A DNA stretch of 64,000 bases from NCBI RefSeq assembly GCF_022179065.1, contig NZ_BPQD01000014.1, positions 142,850 through 206,849 on the forward strand, given 5' to 3'. Under the pieces are notes generated by a model. The model was not told the DNA's origin and did not search any database. It saw only the letters and a list, made by a program, of their open reading frames with translations. Made by a program: the position numbers and the translations under genes. This DNA comes from Methylobacterium adhaesivum. GTDB taxonomy: Bacteria; Pseudomonadota; Alphaproteobacteria; Rhizobiales; Beijerinckiaceae. Below, one piece after another: positions 1-9,315 of the stretch (its first letter is position 1; the number at the start of each line of letters is the position of its first letter).

Positions 1-43
1 GTGTCGCGGGAGCAGCGCTCGAGACGGTTTCGGGGATATCCAC

Positions 44-421
44 ATGACCTTCGACGACGCGCGCGACGATTTCTCGCGCCTGCATCGCCTCTTCACCTTC
101 CATTTCGGCGTCGCCGTCGGCCTGTCGTGGATGACGACCCTTTATGCGGCCTGCTACGCGCCGTGGGTGCGCAACATCCGCCCCCTCATCGATCCCGCCG
201 GCGGCCTCGATCGGGTCGAGAGCACGTGGTCGTTCCTGTTCGTCCTGCCCATCCTCCTCACCGTCGCCTGGGTGAGCCTGTTCTTTGGCCGCGAGCTCCT
301 GCGCCGCAGCCAGACGCTCTCCAGCGCCGCCCTCGAATTCGCCGCCGCTGCCGTCGTGGCCTTCGGGGTGTTCACCCTCTCCATCGACCGGGCCGTGGCC
401 GCGCTCTACGCCGGGATGTGA
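44..421 (+). CDS. small membrane protein of unknown function
   Basis: A 125-residue protein starting at the ATG in a tatccacATG context. At least three hydrophobic stretches (about residues 20-37, 65-80 and 97-115) suggest an integral inner-membrane protein. No recognisable motif. It lies on the chromosomal side, convergent with the VapC-like gene. A longer reading frame over the same bases (1-771) has the Arg/Pro-rich composition of an out-of-frame GC-rich shadow, so this one is preferred. The gene is complete in the window but its operon may begin upstream. Confidence 0.5.
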   Translation: MTFDDARDDFSRLHRLFTFHFGVAVGLSWMTTLYAACYAPWVRNIRPLIDPAGGLDRVESTWSFLFVLPILLTVAWVSLFFGRELLRRSQTLSSAALEFAAAAVVAFGVFTLSIDRAVAALYAGM

Positions 422-473
422 GCCAGGGAGCCGACGATAAGGACACCGTCCGCTCCAGGCGGATTGGCTTCCG

Positions 474-899
474 TCAGGAGACGGCGATCCACGGATTGAG
501 AATTGGAACCTGCATCGGCACGAAATCGCCGACGTTTCGTGTCACCACCGTCATGCCGTGGACGAGGGCCGTCGCCGCGATCAGCGCATCGCGGAACGGC
601 CTCGGATCAGGAACGCACAGTGCGGCACTGCGGCGGGCAACAGCCGTATCGACGGGCAGGATGCGTCCAGCAAAGCCGGGAAGGACGTGTTCGTCGAGCC
701 AGGTCCGAAGAAGTGTACCTTGTTGGCGGTCGCGCCGTTCCAACAGCATCGTGCCGATCTCGAGTTCCTGAACCACGATAGCAGACAGGAAGAGGCTCAC
801 GGCCGAGACGTCGCGTACCCAGGCCAACACATGCCCGTCGGCTTTTCCGGATCGGACTTTGCGCAGTTCCGACACCACATTGGTGTCGAGGAGAAACAT
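474..899 (-). CDS. vapC: VapC-type PIN-domain toxin
   Basis: A 141-residue PIN-domain protein. It has the expected acidic residues: Asp in the N-terminal LLDTNVVSEL, Glu in VVQELEIG, Asp in FRDALIAATA and a final Asp in TRNVGDF. VapC toxins are Mg-dependent RNases, often cutting tRNA, and are neutralised by the cognate antitoxin. Its ATG overlaps the stop codon of the Phd/YefM-like antitoxin gene, as is usual for such pairs. It belongs to the backbone, upstream of and divergent from carB. Confidence 0.85.
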   Translation of the reverse strand: MFLLDTNVVSELRKVRSGKADGHVLAWVRDVSAVSLFLSAIVVQELEIGTMLLERRDRQQGTLLRTWLDEHVLPGFAGRILPVDTAVARRSAALCVPDPRPFRDALIAATALVHGMTVVTRNVGDFVPMQVPILNPWIAVS

Positions 900-1156
900 C
901 AGACGATCTCGGCCGGACGGGGCAGATCTCGGCTGGAGTGGAAATCGATCTCGATGTCCTCGACTCCGAGGGGCAGACCGAGGTCGTCGAGCAAATTGCC
1001 GGTCTGACGCGTGATTCGCCGATAGGCCTCGATGCTGAGAAGGACATGCGCCGGCTGGCCGTCATGGGTGATGAACACAGGCCCCGCCGCAGCGGCATCC
1101 CGTGCGCGGCCGGCATCGTGGTCGAACTCGCGGCTGGAAAACGTCGTCACCGTCAT
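899..1156 (-). CDS. Phd/YefM-family antitoxin
   Basis: An 85-residue protein starting at the ATG at 1156 (MTVTTFSSREF). The N-terminal SREFDHDAGRARDAA and the later GPVFITHDGQPAHVLLS are typical of the Phd/YefM fold, which binds the operator and wraps the PIN toxin with its C-terminus. It is the first gene of a two-gene operon, overlapping vapC by 1 nt (TGA/ATG). The frame is open much further upstream (to 1474), but that extension is Arg-rich and lacks antitoxin features, so the short start is chosen. Confidence 0.8.
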   Translation of the reverse strand: MTVTTFSSREFDHDAGRARDAAAAGPVFITHDGQPAHVLLSIEAYRRITRQTGNLLDDLGLPLGVEDIEIDFHSSRDLPRPAEIV

Positions 1157-1415
1157 GGGCAAGGTCCTGGGGTAAGGTCTTGGGGCAAGCCGTCTCCGAC
1201 GATTCCAGCGGGAAGATTTCCGTGAAACATCGATGTCGTCAACGCTTAACTCCCGTGCAAGGTATCCCCCACATCGCCGCTGTACCCTTCCAAAAGCGGG
1301 CGGCGGCGTGTAGACGCGACGCCTAACGACAATCCACGCCGCTCGCGCCCGCTCACGGCAGCCCCGATGGGGCGCCGTGCTTGCCTGGGCGCGTGCCCGC
1401 AAGCCAAGGCCCCCG
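1157..1415. promoter_or_regulatory. divergent intergenic region, vapBC / carB
   Basis: About 260 bp between the antitoxin start (minus strand) and carB (plus strand). It must hold both promoters and probably the antitoxin operator. I see no convincing -35/-10 pair, leader peptide or riboswitch, so this is assigned by position only. Confidence 0.35.
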
Positions 1416-4400
1416 ATGCCGAAACGCACCGATCTCTCCACGATCCTCATCATCGGTGCGGGGCCGATCGTCATCGGACAGGCGTGCGAGTTCGATTATT
1501 CCGGCACTCAAGCCTGCAAGGCCCTCCGCGAGGAGGGCTACCGGATCGTGCTGGTCAATTCGAACCCGGCCACGATCATGACCGACCCGGACATGGCCGA
1601 CGCCACCTACGTCGAGCCGATCACCCCGGAGATCGTCGCCAAGATCATCGAGAAGGAACGCCACGTGGTGCCGGGGGGCTTCGCCCTGCTGCCGACCATG
1701 GGCGGCCAGACGGCGCTGAACTGCGCCCTGTCCCTCAAGAAGATGGGCACCCTCGAAAAATTCGACGTCCAGATGATCGGCGCGACGGCGGAGGCCATCG
1801 ACAAGGCCGAGGACCGCCACCTCTTCCGCGATGCGATGACCAAGATCGGCCTGGAGACGCCGAAATCGGCGCTGGCCAACGCCTCCGCCGCCAAGAAGGC
1901 CGACCGCGAGAAGTACCTCGCCGAAGTCGCCCGCATCGAGGCCGCCAATCCGGGCGAAGCCCGTGGCCCGGCGCTCGCCGCCTTCGAGAAGACCTGGCAC
2001 CGGGGTGAATCCGATCGGCGCAAGCGCTACGGCGAGCACGCCATCGGCCAGGCCCTCATCGCGCTGGCCGAAGTCGGCCTGCCGGCGATCATCCGCCCCT
2101 CCTTCACCATGGGCGGCACCGGCGGCGGCATCGCCTACAACCGCGAGGAATTCCTCGACATCGTCGAGCGCGGCATCGATGCTTCGCCAACGAACGAGGT
2201 GCTGATCGAGGAGTCGGTCCTCGGTTGGAAGGAATACGAGATGGAGGTCGTTCGCGATAAGAACGACAACTGCATCATCGTCTGCTCCATCGAGAACATC
2301 GATCCGATGGGCGTTCACACCGGCGATTCCATCACCGTCGCGCCGGCGCTCACCCTGACCGACAAGGAGTATCAGGTGATGCGCGACGCATCGCTGGCGG
2401 TGCTCCGCGAGATCGGCGTCGAGACCGGCGGCTCGAACGTGCAGTTCGCCATCGATCCGGCCACGGGCCGGATGATCGTCATCGAGATGAACCCGCGCGT
2501 GTCGCGCTCCTCCGCCCTGGCGTCGAAGGCCACGGGCTTTCCCATCGCCAAGGTCGCGGCCAAGCTCGCCGTCGGCTACACCCTCGACGAGATCGCCAAC
2601 GACATCACCGGCGGCGCCACCCCGGCCTCGTTCGAGCCGACCATCGACTACGTGGTCACGAAGATCCCCCGCTTCGCCTTCGAGAAGTTCCCGGGCGCCG
2701 AGCCGACGCTCACCACGGCCATGAAATCCGTGGGCGAGGCCATGGCCATCGGCCGGTGCTTCGCCGAATCGCTGCAGAAGGCCCTGCGCTCCCTCGAGAC
2801 GGGCCTCACGGGCCTCGACGACATCGAGATCGAGGGCCTGGGCAAGGGTGACGACCACAACGCCATCAAGGCGGCGCTCGGCACCCCGACCCCGGACCGC
2901 CTGCTCAAGGTCGGCCAAGCCCTGCGTCTGGGCATCAGCCACGAGGAGGTGCATGCCTCCTGCAAGATCGACCCGTGGTTCCTCGAGCAGCTCCAGGCGA
3001 TCATCGACCTCGAGAACCGGGTGCGGGCCCACGGCATCCCGACGACGCCCGGGGCGCTACGCCAGCTCAAGGCCGCCGGCTTCTCGGATGCGCGCCTTGC
3101 CGTGCTGGCGAAGACCGACGAGGCGTCCGTGCGCGCCGCGCGCCGGGGTCTGGGCGTCCGCCCCGTCTTCAAGCGCATCGATACCTGCGCCGCCGAGTTC
3201 AAGGCGCCCACCGCCTACATGTACTCCACCTACGTCGCGCCTTTCGCCGGCACCGTCGTCGACGAGGCCCGGCCGACGGACGCGAAGAAGGTCATCATCC
3301 TCGGCGGCGGCCCGAACCGGATCGGCCAGGGCATCGAGTTCGACTATTGCTGCTGTCACGCCTGCTTCGCCCTGACGGAGGCCGGCTACGAGACCATCAT
3401 GGTCAACTGCAACCCGGAGACGGTCTCCACCGACTACGACACCTCGGACCGCCTCTACTTCGAGCCCCTGACCGAGGAAGACGTCCTCGAGATCATCGAG
3501 ACGGAGCGCCAGGCCGGTACGCTCCACGGCGTCATCGTCCAGTTCGGCGGCCAGACGCCCCTGAAGCTCGCCCGCGCCCTCGAGGCCGCCGGCGTGCCGA
3601 TCCTCGGCACCTCGCCCGACGCCATCGACCTCGCCGAGGACCGCGACCAATTCAAGCGCCTCCTCGACAAGCTCGGGATGAAGCAGCCGAAGAACGGCAT
3701 CGCCTATTCCGTCGAGCAGAGCCGGCTGGTCGCGGCCGATCTCGGCCTGCCCTTCGTGGTGCGTCCGAGCTACGTCCTTGGCGGACGCGCCATGGCGATC
3801 ATCCGCGACGAGGCCCAGTTCGCCGACTACCTCCTCGACACCCTGCCGAGCCTGATCCCGTCGGACGTCAAGGCGCGCTACCCCAACGACAAGACCGGGC
3901 AGATCAACACGGTGCTGGGCAAGAACCCGCTCCTGTTCGACCGCTATCTGTCAGACGCCACCGAGATCGACGTCGACGCCCTGTGCGACGGCACTGACGT
4001 GTTCATCGCCGGCATCATGGAGCACATCGAGGAGGCGGGCATCCATTCGGGCGATTCCGCCTGCTCGCTGCCGACCCGCTCGCTCTCGCCCGAGATCGTC
4101 GCGGAACTCGAGCGCCAGACGAAGGCCATGGCGCTGGCCCTCAAGGTCGGCGGCCTGATGAACGTGCAGTACGCCATCAAGGACGGCGTGATCTACGTGC
4201 TGGAGGTGAACCCCCGCGCCTCGCGCACGGTGCCGTTCGTCGCCAAGGTGATCGGTGAGCCCATCGCCAAGATCGCCGCCCGGGTGATGGCCGGCGAGCC
4301 GCTTGCCGGATTCGGACTGGTGCCGAAAGTGCTCGATCACATCGCCGTCAAGGAGGCGGTGTTCCCGTTCGCCCGCTTCCCCGGCGTCGACGTGCTCCTC

Positions 4401-4901
4401 GGCCCCGAGATGCGCTCGACGGGTGAGGTCATCGGCCTCGATTCGAGCTTCGGCGTCGCCTTTGCCAAGAGCCAGCTCGGCTCGGGCACCCAGGTGCCGA
4501 AGGGCGGCGCGGTGTTCGTGTCCGTGCGCGATGCCGACAAGGCGCGCATTCTGCCCTCCATCCGCCTCCTGGCCGAGCTCGGCTTCACCATCGTGGCGAC
4601 GAGCGGAACACAGCGCTTCCTCGCGGATCAGGGCGTGGCGACGGAGCGGGTGAACAAGGTCCTCGAGGGCCGGCCACACGTGGTCGATTCCATCAAGAAC
4701 GGCGACATCCAGCTGGTGTTCAACACCACCGAGGGGGCGGGTGCGCTGTCGGACTCGCGGTCGCTGCGCCGTGCCGCCCTCTTGCATAAAGTGCCGTACT
4801 ACACCACTCTTGCTGGGGCGATGGCGGCGGCCGAGGGGATCAAGGCCTACCTCGAGGGCGATCTTCAGGTTCGTGCCTTGCAGGAATACTTCGCGGTCTG
4901 A
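1416..4901 (+). CDS. carB: carbamoyl-phosphate synthase large subunit
   Basis: 1161 residues, the normal length for CarB. It makes carbamoyl phosphate from glutamine-derived ammonia, bicarbonate and two ATP, for pyrimidine and arginine synthesis, with CarA as partner (not in this window). The two homologous halves are visible: the first begins [20 protein letters not shown], the second [20 protein letters not shown] near residue 630. Each is followed by an ATP-grasp domain with the [15 protein letters not shown] or [12 protein letters not shown] type motif, and the protein ends in an MGS-like allosteric domain. The start at [11 protein letters not shown] is chosen because family members begin here; the upstream in-frame ATG adds 13 non-conserved residues. 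Confidence 0.97.
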   Translation: MPKRTDLSTILIIGAGPIVIGQACEFDYSGTQACKALREEGYRIVLVNSNPATIMTDPDMADATYVEPITPEIVAKIIEKERHVVPGGFALLPTMGGQTALNCALSLKKMGTLEKFDVQMIGATAEAIDKAEDRHLFRDAMTKIGLETPKSALANASAAKKADREKYLAEVARIEAANPGEARGPALAAFEKTWHRGESDRRKRYGEHAIGQALIALAEVGLPAIIRPSFTMGGTGGGIAYNREEFLDIVERGIDASPTNEVLIEESVLGWKEYEMEVVRDKNDNCIIVCSIENIDPMGVHTGDSITVAPALTLTDKEYQVMRDASLAVLREIGVETGGSNVQFAIDPATGRMIVIEMNPRVSRSSALASKATGFPIAKVAAKLAVGYTLDEIANDITGGATPASFEPTIDYVVTKIPRFAFEKFPGAEPTLTTAMKSVGEAMAIGRCFAESLQKALRSLETGLTGLDDIEIEGLGKGDDHNAIKAALGTPTPDRLLKVGQALRLGISHEEVHASCKIDPWFLEQLQAIIDLENRVRAHGIPTTPGALRQLKAAGFSDARLAVLAKTDEASVRAARRGLGVRPVFKRIDTCAAEFKAPTAYMYSTYVAPFAGTVVDEARPTDAKKVIILGGGPNRIGQGIEFDYCCCHACFALTEAGYETIMVNCNPETVSTDYDTSDRLYFEPLTEEDVLEIIETERQAGTLHGVIVQFGGQTPLKLARALEAAGVPILGTSPDAIDLAEDRDQFKRLLDKLGMKQPKNGIAYSVEQSRLVAADLGLPFVVRPSYVLGGRAMAIIRDEAQFADYLLDTLPSLIPSDVKARYPNDKTGQINTVLGKNPLLFDRYLSDATEIDVDALCDGTDVFIAGIMEHIEEAGIHSGDSACSLPTRSLSPEIVAELERQTKAMALALKVGGLMNVQYAIKDGVIYVLEVNPRASRTVPFVAKVIGEPIAKIAARVMAGEPLAGFGLVPKVLDHIAVKEAVFPFARFPGVDVLLGPEMRSTGEVIGLDSSFGVAFAKSQLGSGTQVPKGGAVFVSVRDADKARILPSIRLLAELGFTIVATSGTQRFLADQGVATERVNKVLEGRPHVVDSIKNGDIQLVFNTTEGAGALSDSRSLRRAALLHKVPYYTTLAGAMAAAEGIKAYLEGDLQVRALQEYFAV

Positions 4902-5020
4902 ATCATCGCGTTGCGGGTGACTTGAATCACGGGCGCGACGCTGAGATTCTTGCCGATCTTATTCTGGCCCGGGGGGAGCGATGCCGCTTCCTTCGGGCCT
5001 CTTCATTGTGGCGCGAGACG

Positions 5021-5503
5021 ATGACGATAGACAAGGTTCCGATGACCGTTCGCGGCTACGCGGCGCTGGAGGAGGAGTTGAAGCACCGCCAGCAAGTGGA
5101 GCGTCAGCGCATCATCCAGGCGATCTCCGAGGCACGGGCGCTAGGCGACCTCTCGGAGAACGCCGAGTATCATGCCGCCAAGGAGGCGCAGTCCCACAAC
5201 GAGGGCCGCGTCATGGAACTGGAGAGCATGATCGCGCGCGCCGAAGTGATCGACGTGACGAAGCTTTCGGGCACCAAGATCAAGTTCGGCGCCACGGTGA
5301 AGCTCGTCGACGAGGACACCGAGGAGGAGAAGACCTATCAGCTCGTCGGTGAGCCGGAGGCGGACGTGCGCTCGGGCCTCGTCTCCATCACCTCCCCCAT
5401 CGCCCGCGCCCTTATCGGCAAGGGCGTCGGCGACACCGTCGAGGTGACGACACCCGGCGGCGGCAAGTCCTACGAGGTCGTCGCCGTCCAGTACGGCGCC
5501 TGA
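5021..5503 (+). CDS. greA: transcription elongation factor GreA
   Basis: 160 residues. GreA enters the RNA polymerase secondary channel and stimulates cleavage of backtracked transcripts. The N-terminal antiparallel coiled coil carries the signature [17 protein letters not shown] with the acidic tip residues, and the C-terminal FKBP-like domain contains [11 protein letters not shown] and [10 protein letters not shown]. The start [19 protein letters not shown] matches the usual family N-terminus; an alternative ATG lies 7 codons later. A longer frame upstream is not conserved. Confidence 0.96.
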   Translation: MTIDKVPMTVRGYAALEEELKHRQQVERQRIIQAISEARALGDLSENAEYHAAKEAQSHNEGRVMELESMIARAEVIDVTKLSGTKIKFGATVKLVDEDTEEEKTYQLVGEPEADVRSGLVSITSPIARALIGKGVGDTVEVTTPGGGKSYEVVAVQYGA

Positions 5504-5510
5504 TTTCACC

Positions 5511-6023
5511 ATGCGCCGCCCGATGCGCTGGCTCGGCGGGCTGGGTCTCCTCGGCCTGCTCGCCCTCGCCGCCCCGGCATTTGCCGAAGGGCTCCCGGAT
5601 CTCGGTGGAGAGCGCCTGTCCGGCATCCGCGTCGATGTCGGTCCTCTCCTCGCCCGGGGCGATGGTCTCCGTGCCCAAGCGCTTCAGGCCGACCTGACCC
5701 GGGCCCTCGCGGCCGAGTTCGCCGACGTGTCGGGCGGTCGCGGCCCGACCCTGGTGGTGCGCCTCAACAGCCTGTCCATGAACCCGTACGTGGGCAACCA
5801 GGGCCGCAGCGGCTTTGGCGGCAGCATGGACTCGGACTACCTCGACGGTGAGGCCCTGCTGATCGGGCGGCGCGGCGAGGTTCTGGCTCGGCATCCGCAG
5901 CTCTCCGTGGTTCCGGCGAGCTCGGGCGGCGCCTGGTACGACCCGAAATCCGAGCGCCGTCGCGTCACCGCCATCGCGGCGCATTATGCGGGCTGGCTGC
6001 GCCGGGCCCTGCCGTCGCGGTGA
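5511..6023 (+). CDS. secreted protein of unknown function
   Basis: 170 residues with a clear Sec signal peptide: Arg-rich n-region MRRPMRW, a Leu/Gly/Ala hydrophobic core and likely cleavage after APAFA near residue 25. The mature part (about 145 residues) contains no cysteine motif or known signature. It starts 7 bp after greA and its stop overlaps the possible GTG start of the next gene, so it is probably co-transcribed with both. Function not recognised. Confidence 0.75.
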   Translation: MRRPMRWLGGLGLLGLLALAAPAFAEGLPDLGGERLSGIRVDVGPLLARGDGLRAQALQADLTRALAAEFADVSGGRGPTLVVRLNSLSMNPYVGNQGRSGFGGSMDSDYLDGEALLIGRRGEVLARHPQLSVVPASSGGAWYDPKSERRRVTAIAAHYAGWLRRALPSR

Positions 6024-6067
6024 CGGGCGGCATTGACGTGGCGTCGCCGATGGCGAATGCGTGCGCC

Positions 6068-7102
6068 ATGACCGCACTGTCCGACCGTCCGGCGTCGCTC
6101 CCCTCCCCCGACATCACCCTGGCCCGGACCTGGATCGTCACTGACGGCAAGGCGGGCGACGAAAACCAATGCCTCGGCCTCGCCGAGACCCTCGGGCTCG
6201 CCTTCGAGACCCGCCGCATCGCTCCCCGCCCCCCCTTCGGCTGGATGGCCCCGTGGGGGCCGGTGGACCCCGGCGACCGGCCGGGCCGGACACGTGGCGT
6301 CCTGTCGGGCGCGATGCCCGACATCCTCATCGCCTCCGGGCGACGCGCCGTGCCGTACCTGCGCGCCGTGCGCGAGGCCTCGGGGGGGCGCACCTTCACG
6401 GCCTTCCTCAAGGATCCCCGCACGGGACCGGAAACCGCCAATTTCGTCTGGGTGCCGGATTACGACGATCTGCGCGGGCCGAACGTGTTCACCACCCTGA
6501 CGGCGCCGCATCAGGTCTCGGCGACGCGCCTCGCCGCCGCGCGGGCTGCGCCCGATCCGCGCCTCATCGGCCTGCCCTGGCCGCGGATCGCCGTGCTCAT
6601 CGGCGGCGACAGCCGCCACCTCACCTACCGCAACGCCGACATGCGGCGCCTCGTGCGCGATCTCACGAAGCTCGCGGAGGGCGGCTGTTCGCTGATGATG
6701 ACGGTCTCGCGCCGGACGCCGCCGGCCCTGCGCGACGCCCTGGAAGGGCTGGTCGCGGCCAAGGGCGGGTTCTTCTGGGACGGCAGCGGCGCGAATCCCT
6801 ACGTCGCTATGCTGGCGCTGGCCGAATCCATTGTGGTGACTTCGGATTCGGCCAACATGGTCGGCGAAGCGGTGAGCACCGGCGCCCCCGTCCTCCTGTT
6901 CGACCTGCCGAAGACCTATATCCGGCACCGGCGGATGTTCGCCGGCCTCGCCATGGCGGGGGCGCTTAAGCCCTTCATCGGGCGTTTGGAGACCCTGCGT
7001 TATCGTCCCATCGACGCGACGCCGTCCATCGCCCAGGCGATGGCGCGGTCCTACGAGGCTCACGCGGCACGCTTCGCCGCCGAAGCCCCCGGCCACCCTT
7101 AA
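6068..7102 (+). CDS. mitochondrial-fission ELM1-family protein (DUF1022)
   Basis: About 344 residues from the ATG at 6068; an in-frame GTG at 6020 overlapping the preceding stop is an alternative start. The start of the domain reads TWIVTDGKAGDENQCLGLAE, characteristic of the ELM1/DUF1022 family, which is glycosyltransferase-like and widespread in alphaproteobacteria. Further matches are the nucleotide-sugar-type segments VLIGGDSRHLTY and VVTSDSANMVGEAVSTG. Bacterial function is unknown; the fold suggests a sugar-nucleotide-dependent role in the envelope. It lies immediately upstream of trxB. Confidence 0.85.
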   Translation: MTALSDRPASLPSPDITLARTWIVTDGKAGDENQCLGLAETLGLAFETRRIAPRPPFGWMAPWGPVDPGDRPGRTRGVLSGAMPDILIASGRRAVPYLRAVREASGGRTFTAFLKDPRTGPETANFVWVPDYDDLRGPNVFTTLTAPHQVSATRLAAARAAPDPRLIGLPWPRIAVLIGGDSRHLTYRNADMRRLVRDLTKLAEGGCSLMMTVSRRTPPALRDALEGLVAAKGGFFWDGSGANPYVAMLALAESIVVTSDSANMVGEAVSTGAPVLLFDLPKTYIRHRRMFAGLAMAGALKPFIGRLETLRYRPIDATPSIAQAMARSYEAHAARFAAEAPGHP

Positions 7103-7111
7103 GGAGACAGC

Positions 7112-8047
7112 ATGGCACACACACATTCCAAGCTCGTCATCATCGGCTCGGGGCCGGCGGGCTACTCCGCCGCCATCTACGCCGCCCGCGCCATGGTCGA
7201 GCCGCTCATGATCTCCGGCTTTCAGCCCGGCGGCCAGCTCATGATCACCACCGACGTCGAGAACTATCCGGGGTTCGCTGAAGCGATCCAGGGCCCGTGG
7301 CTCATGGAGCAGATGCGCGCCCAGGCCGAGCATGTCGGCACCAAGATCGTGTCCGAGTACATCACGAAGGTCGATCTCCAGACGCGCCCGTTCCGGCTCG
7401 AAGCGGATTCCGGCGAGACCTATTCGTGCGACGCGCTCATCATCGCGACGGGTGCCCAGGCCAAATGGCTCGGCCTGCCGTCGGAAGCCGCCTTCCAGGG
7501 CTTCGGCGTCTCGGCTTGCGCCACCTGCGACGGCTTCTTCTTCCGCGGCAAGGAGGTCGTGGTGGTCGGCGGCGGCAACACCGCCGTGGAGGAGGCGCTC
7601 TACCTCGCCAATCTCGCTGCCAAGGTGACGGTGGTCCACCGCCGGGGCGAGTTCCGGGCCGAGCGCATCCTGCAGGAGCGCCTGTTCAAGCACCCCAACG
7701 TCGACGTGCTGTGGCACCACGCCGTCGAGGAGGTGTGCGGAACGCAGAAGCCGCCGTCGGTGACGCACCTGCGCCTCAAGGACGTGCGCTCGGGCGAGAT
7801 CGTCGAGCGCAAGGCCGACGGGGTGTTCATCGCCATCGGGCACCAGCCGGCAACCGCGATCTTCGAGGGGCAGCTCGCCCTGCGCGAGGGCGGCTACATC
7901 GAGACCAAACCCGGCACCACCCACACGGCGATCCCGGGCGTCTATGTCGTTTTCTCTGTACCAGGTGCCCCCCGGATGTGTGTGTATTCAACCACTTCCG
8001 TCTCGAACGATAACCGGTCGCAGCTGCTCCTTGAAGCTGCAGCCTAG
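7112..8047 (+). pseudogene. trxB: host trxB, 5' part, interrupted by the island
   Basis: Thioredoxin-disulfide reductase, cut at 7946. The native part is 278 codons with the FAD-binding IIGSGPAGYSAAIYAAR, the redox CATCDGFF and the NADPH-binding VVVGGGNTAVEEALYLA. It ends at GVY, exactly before the AAGDV segment that contacts FAD. After 7946 the frame runs into island DNA and adds about 33 foreign residues (VVFSVPGAPRMC...) before a TAG at 8045-8047. The product would lack the C-terminal part of the FAD domain and is unlikely to work. The missing 46 codons are at 62699-62839. A strong ribosome-binding site (AAGGAGA) precedes the ATG. Confidence 0.93.
7937..7963. other. left junction of the island (attL)
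   Basis: Host trxB sequence ends ...GGCGTCTATG at 7946. Island sequence follows, with the 12-bp terminal repeat TTCTCTGTACCA at 7952-7963. This is the inverse of 62687-62698 (TGGTTTAGAGAA) at 10 of 12 positions. Between the host TAT and the repeat sit 6 bp, GTCGTT (7946-7951). The matching 6 bp at the right end are GCCGCC, which are native trxB codons. The join was read by comparison with the displaced 3' end of trxB. Confidence 0.8.
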
Positions 8048-8093
8048 AGCGCATTCAAGGCCCCCCCGCTTCATCGACACATCAAGGCTGGCC

Positions 8094-9098
8094 ATGACCA
8101 CGCATAAGACGAAGGTTCTCATTATCGGTGCCGGGCCGGCCGGTTACACCGCGGGCATCTACGCAGCCCGAGCGAACATGAAGCCCATCCTCGTGACGGG
8201 CATCCAGCCGGGCGGCCAGTTGACCATCACCACTGACGTCGAGAACTACCCAGGCTTCGCACAGGCCGTTCAGGGCCCGGACCTGATGGAGCAAATGCGC
8301 CTTCAAGCCGAGCACGTCGGGACCCAGATCCTCTACGACACAATCGTATCGGTCGATCTGTCGAAGCGGCCGTTCGTGGCACAGGGCGACGGTGGGGACA
8401 CATACGTCGCCGACACACTCATCGCGGCCACTGGAGCCCAGGCGCGGTGGCTGGGACTGCCCTCCGAGATGGAATTCAACGGTGCGGGCGTGTCGGCCTG
8501 CGCGACCTGCGATGGCTTTTTCTATCGCGGAAAGCAGGTTGTCGTCGCCGGCGGCGGGAACACCGCCGTCGAGGAAGCGCTCTACCTAGCCAACCTGGCC
8601 TCGAAGGTCACCGTCGTCCATCGGCGCGACCGTTTCAGGGCGGAGCCTATCCTGCAGGACCGCCTCTTCGCCCACCCTAAGATCGAGGTCATATGGAACC
8701 ACACGGTCGATGAGGTCCTTGGGCGGCGGGAGCCCGTGAAGTCGATGACTGGCCTCCGGCTCAGGGATGCGGTCAGCGGTTCAACGAGGGAGATGGCAGC
8801 CGACGGCTTGTTCGTCGCCATTGGTCACGATCCCGCGACGAAGTTGTTCGCCGACCAGCTCGAACTTCTGGAAGGCGGCTACATCAAGATCGTCCCCGGC
8901 ACTACGAAGACGACGGTGGAGGGCGTCTACGCGGCCGGCGACTGTGCGGAATTCGTTTACCGACAGGCGGTGGTAGCAGCCGGGATGGGGTGCATGGCGG
9001 CGCTTGAGTCCGAGAAATTCCTGGCCGAGCATTCCTCAAATCCCAAGGTCCGGAACGAGGAGGCACATGAGGTCGAGATGATCGGCGCTTACGACTAG
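8094..9098 (+). CDS. trxB: island-borne complete thioredoxin reductase
   Basis: 334 residues and intact. FAD motif IIGAGPAGYTAGIYAAR near the N-terminus, active-site CATCDGFFYRGK, NADPH motif VVAGGGNTAVEEALYLA and the C-terminal GVYAAGDCAEFVYRQ that the interrupted host copy lacks. It reduces thioredoxin with NADPH. It is clearly homologous to the split host gene but differs throughout, and its C-terminal tail is longer (334 against the reconstructed 324 residues), so it is not a recent tandem copy. It lies 46 bp after the stop of the truncated host frame, in the same direction, so the host trxB promoter can drive it. It most likely supplies the function lost on integration. Confidence 0.93.
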   Translation: MTTHKTKVLIIGAGPAGYTAGIYAARANMKPILVTGIQPGGQLTITTDVENYPGFAQAVQGPDLMEQMRLQAEHVGTQILYDTIVSVDLSKRPFVAQGDGGDTYVADTLIAATGAQARWLGLPSEMEFNGAGVSACATCDGFFYRGKQVVVAGGGNTAVEEALYLANLASKVTVVHRRDRFRAEPILQDRLFAHPKIEVIWNHTVDEVLGRREPVKSMTGLRLRDAVSGSTREMAADGLFVAIGHDPATKLFADQLELLEGGYIKIVPGTTKTTVEGVYAAGDCAEFVYRQAVVAAGMGCMAALESEKFLAEHSSNPKVRNEEAHEVEMIGAYD

Positions 9099-9315
9099 GC
9101 TCGGTCGAACCCCGGGCCTTCACCGCCGACGTTCCAGGGAGAGGGCTCCGCCTCTTCCGCATGCCAGGCACCGTCTCTATTCCGCCGAGGGGACGGGGCC
9201 CTCCACCTTGCGTGCCGTTGGCTTAACCAGGCCGGGGGATACCCCTTCCGCCTCCTCGCCTTGGCACCTGCTACCCTCGTCGTCCTGGACTCCGCAGCGG
9301 TGCGGTTCCGGCACC

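Noticed and set aside
1-771. Plus-strand 256-aa frame
   Set aside because: Arg/Pro-rich out-of-frame composition; it overlaps a better membrane-protein frame (44-421) and the VapC gene on the other strand.
1353-3032. Long minus-strand frame inside carB
   Set aside because: Antisense shadow of a highly conserved gene; low-complexity Asp/Gly/His/Arg content, no motifs.
5984-7924. 646-aa minus-strand frame across ELM1 gene and trxB
   Set aside because: Antisense to two well-supported genes; shadow caused by third-position GC bias.
7112-9098. Simple tandem duplication of trxB
   Set aside because: The two copies differ throughout, and the true 3' end of the first copy is found at 62699-62839, which only an insertion explains.
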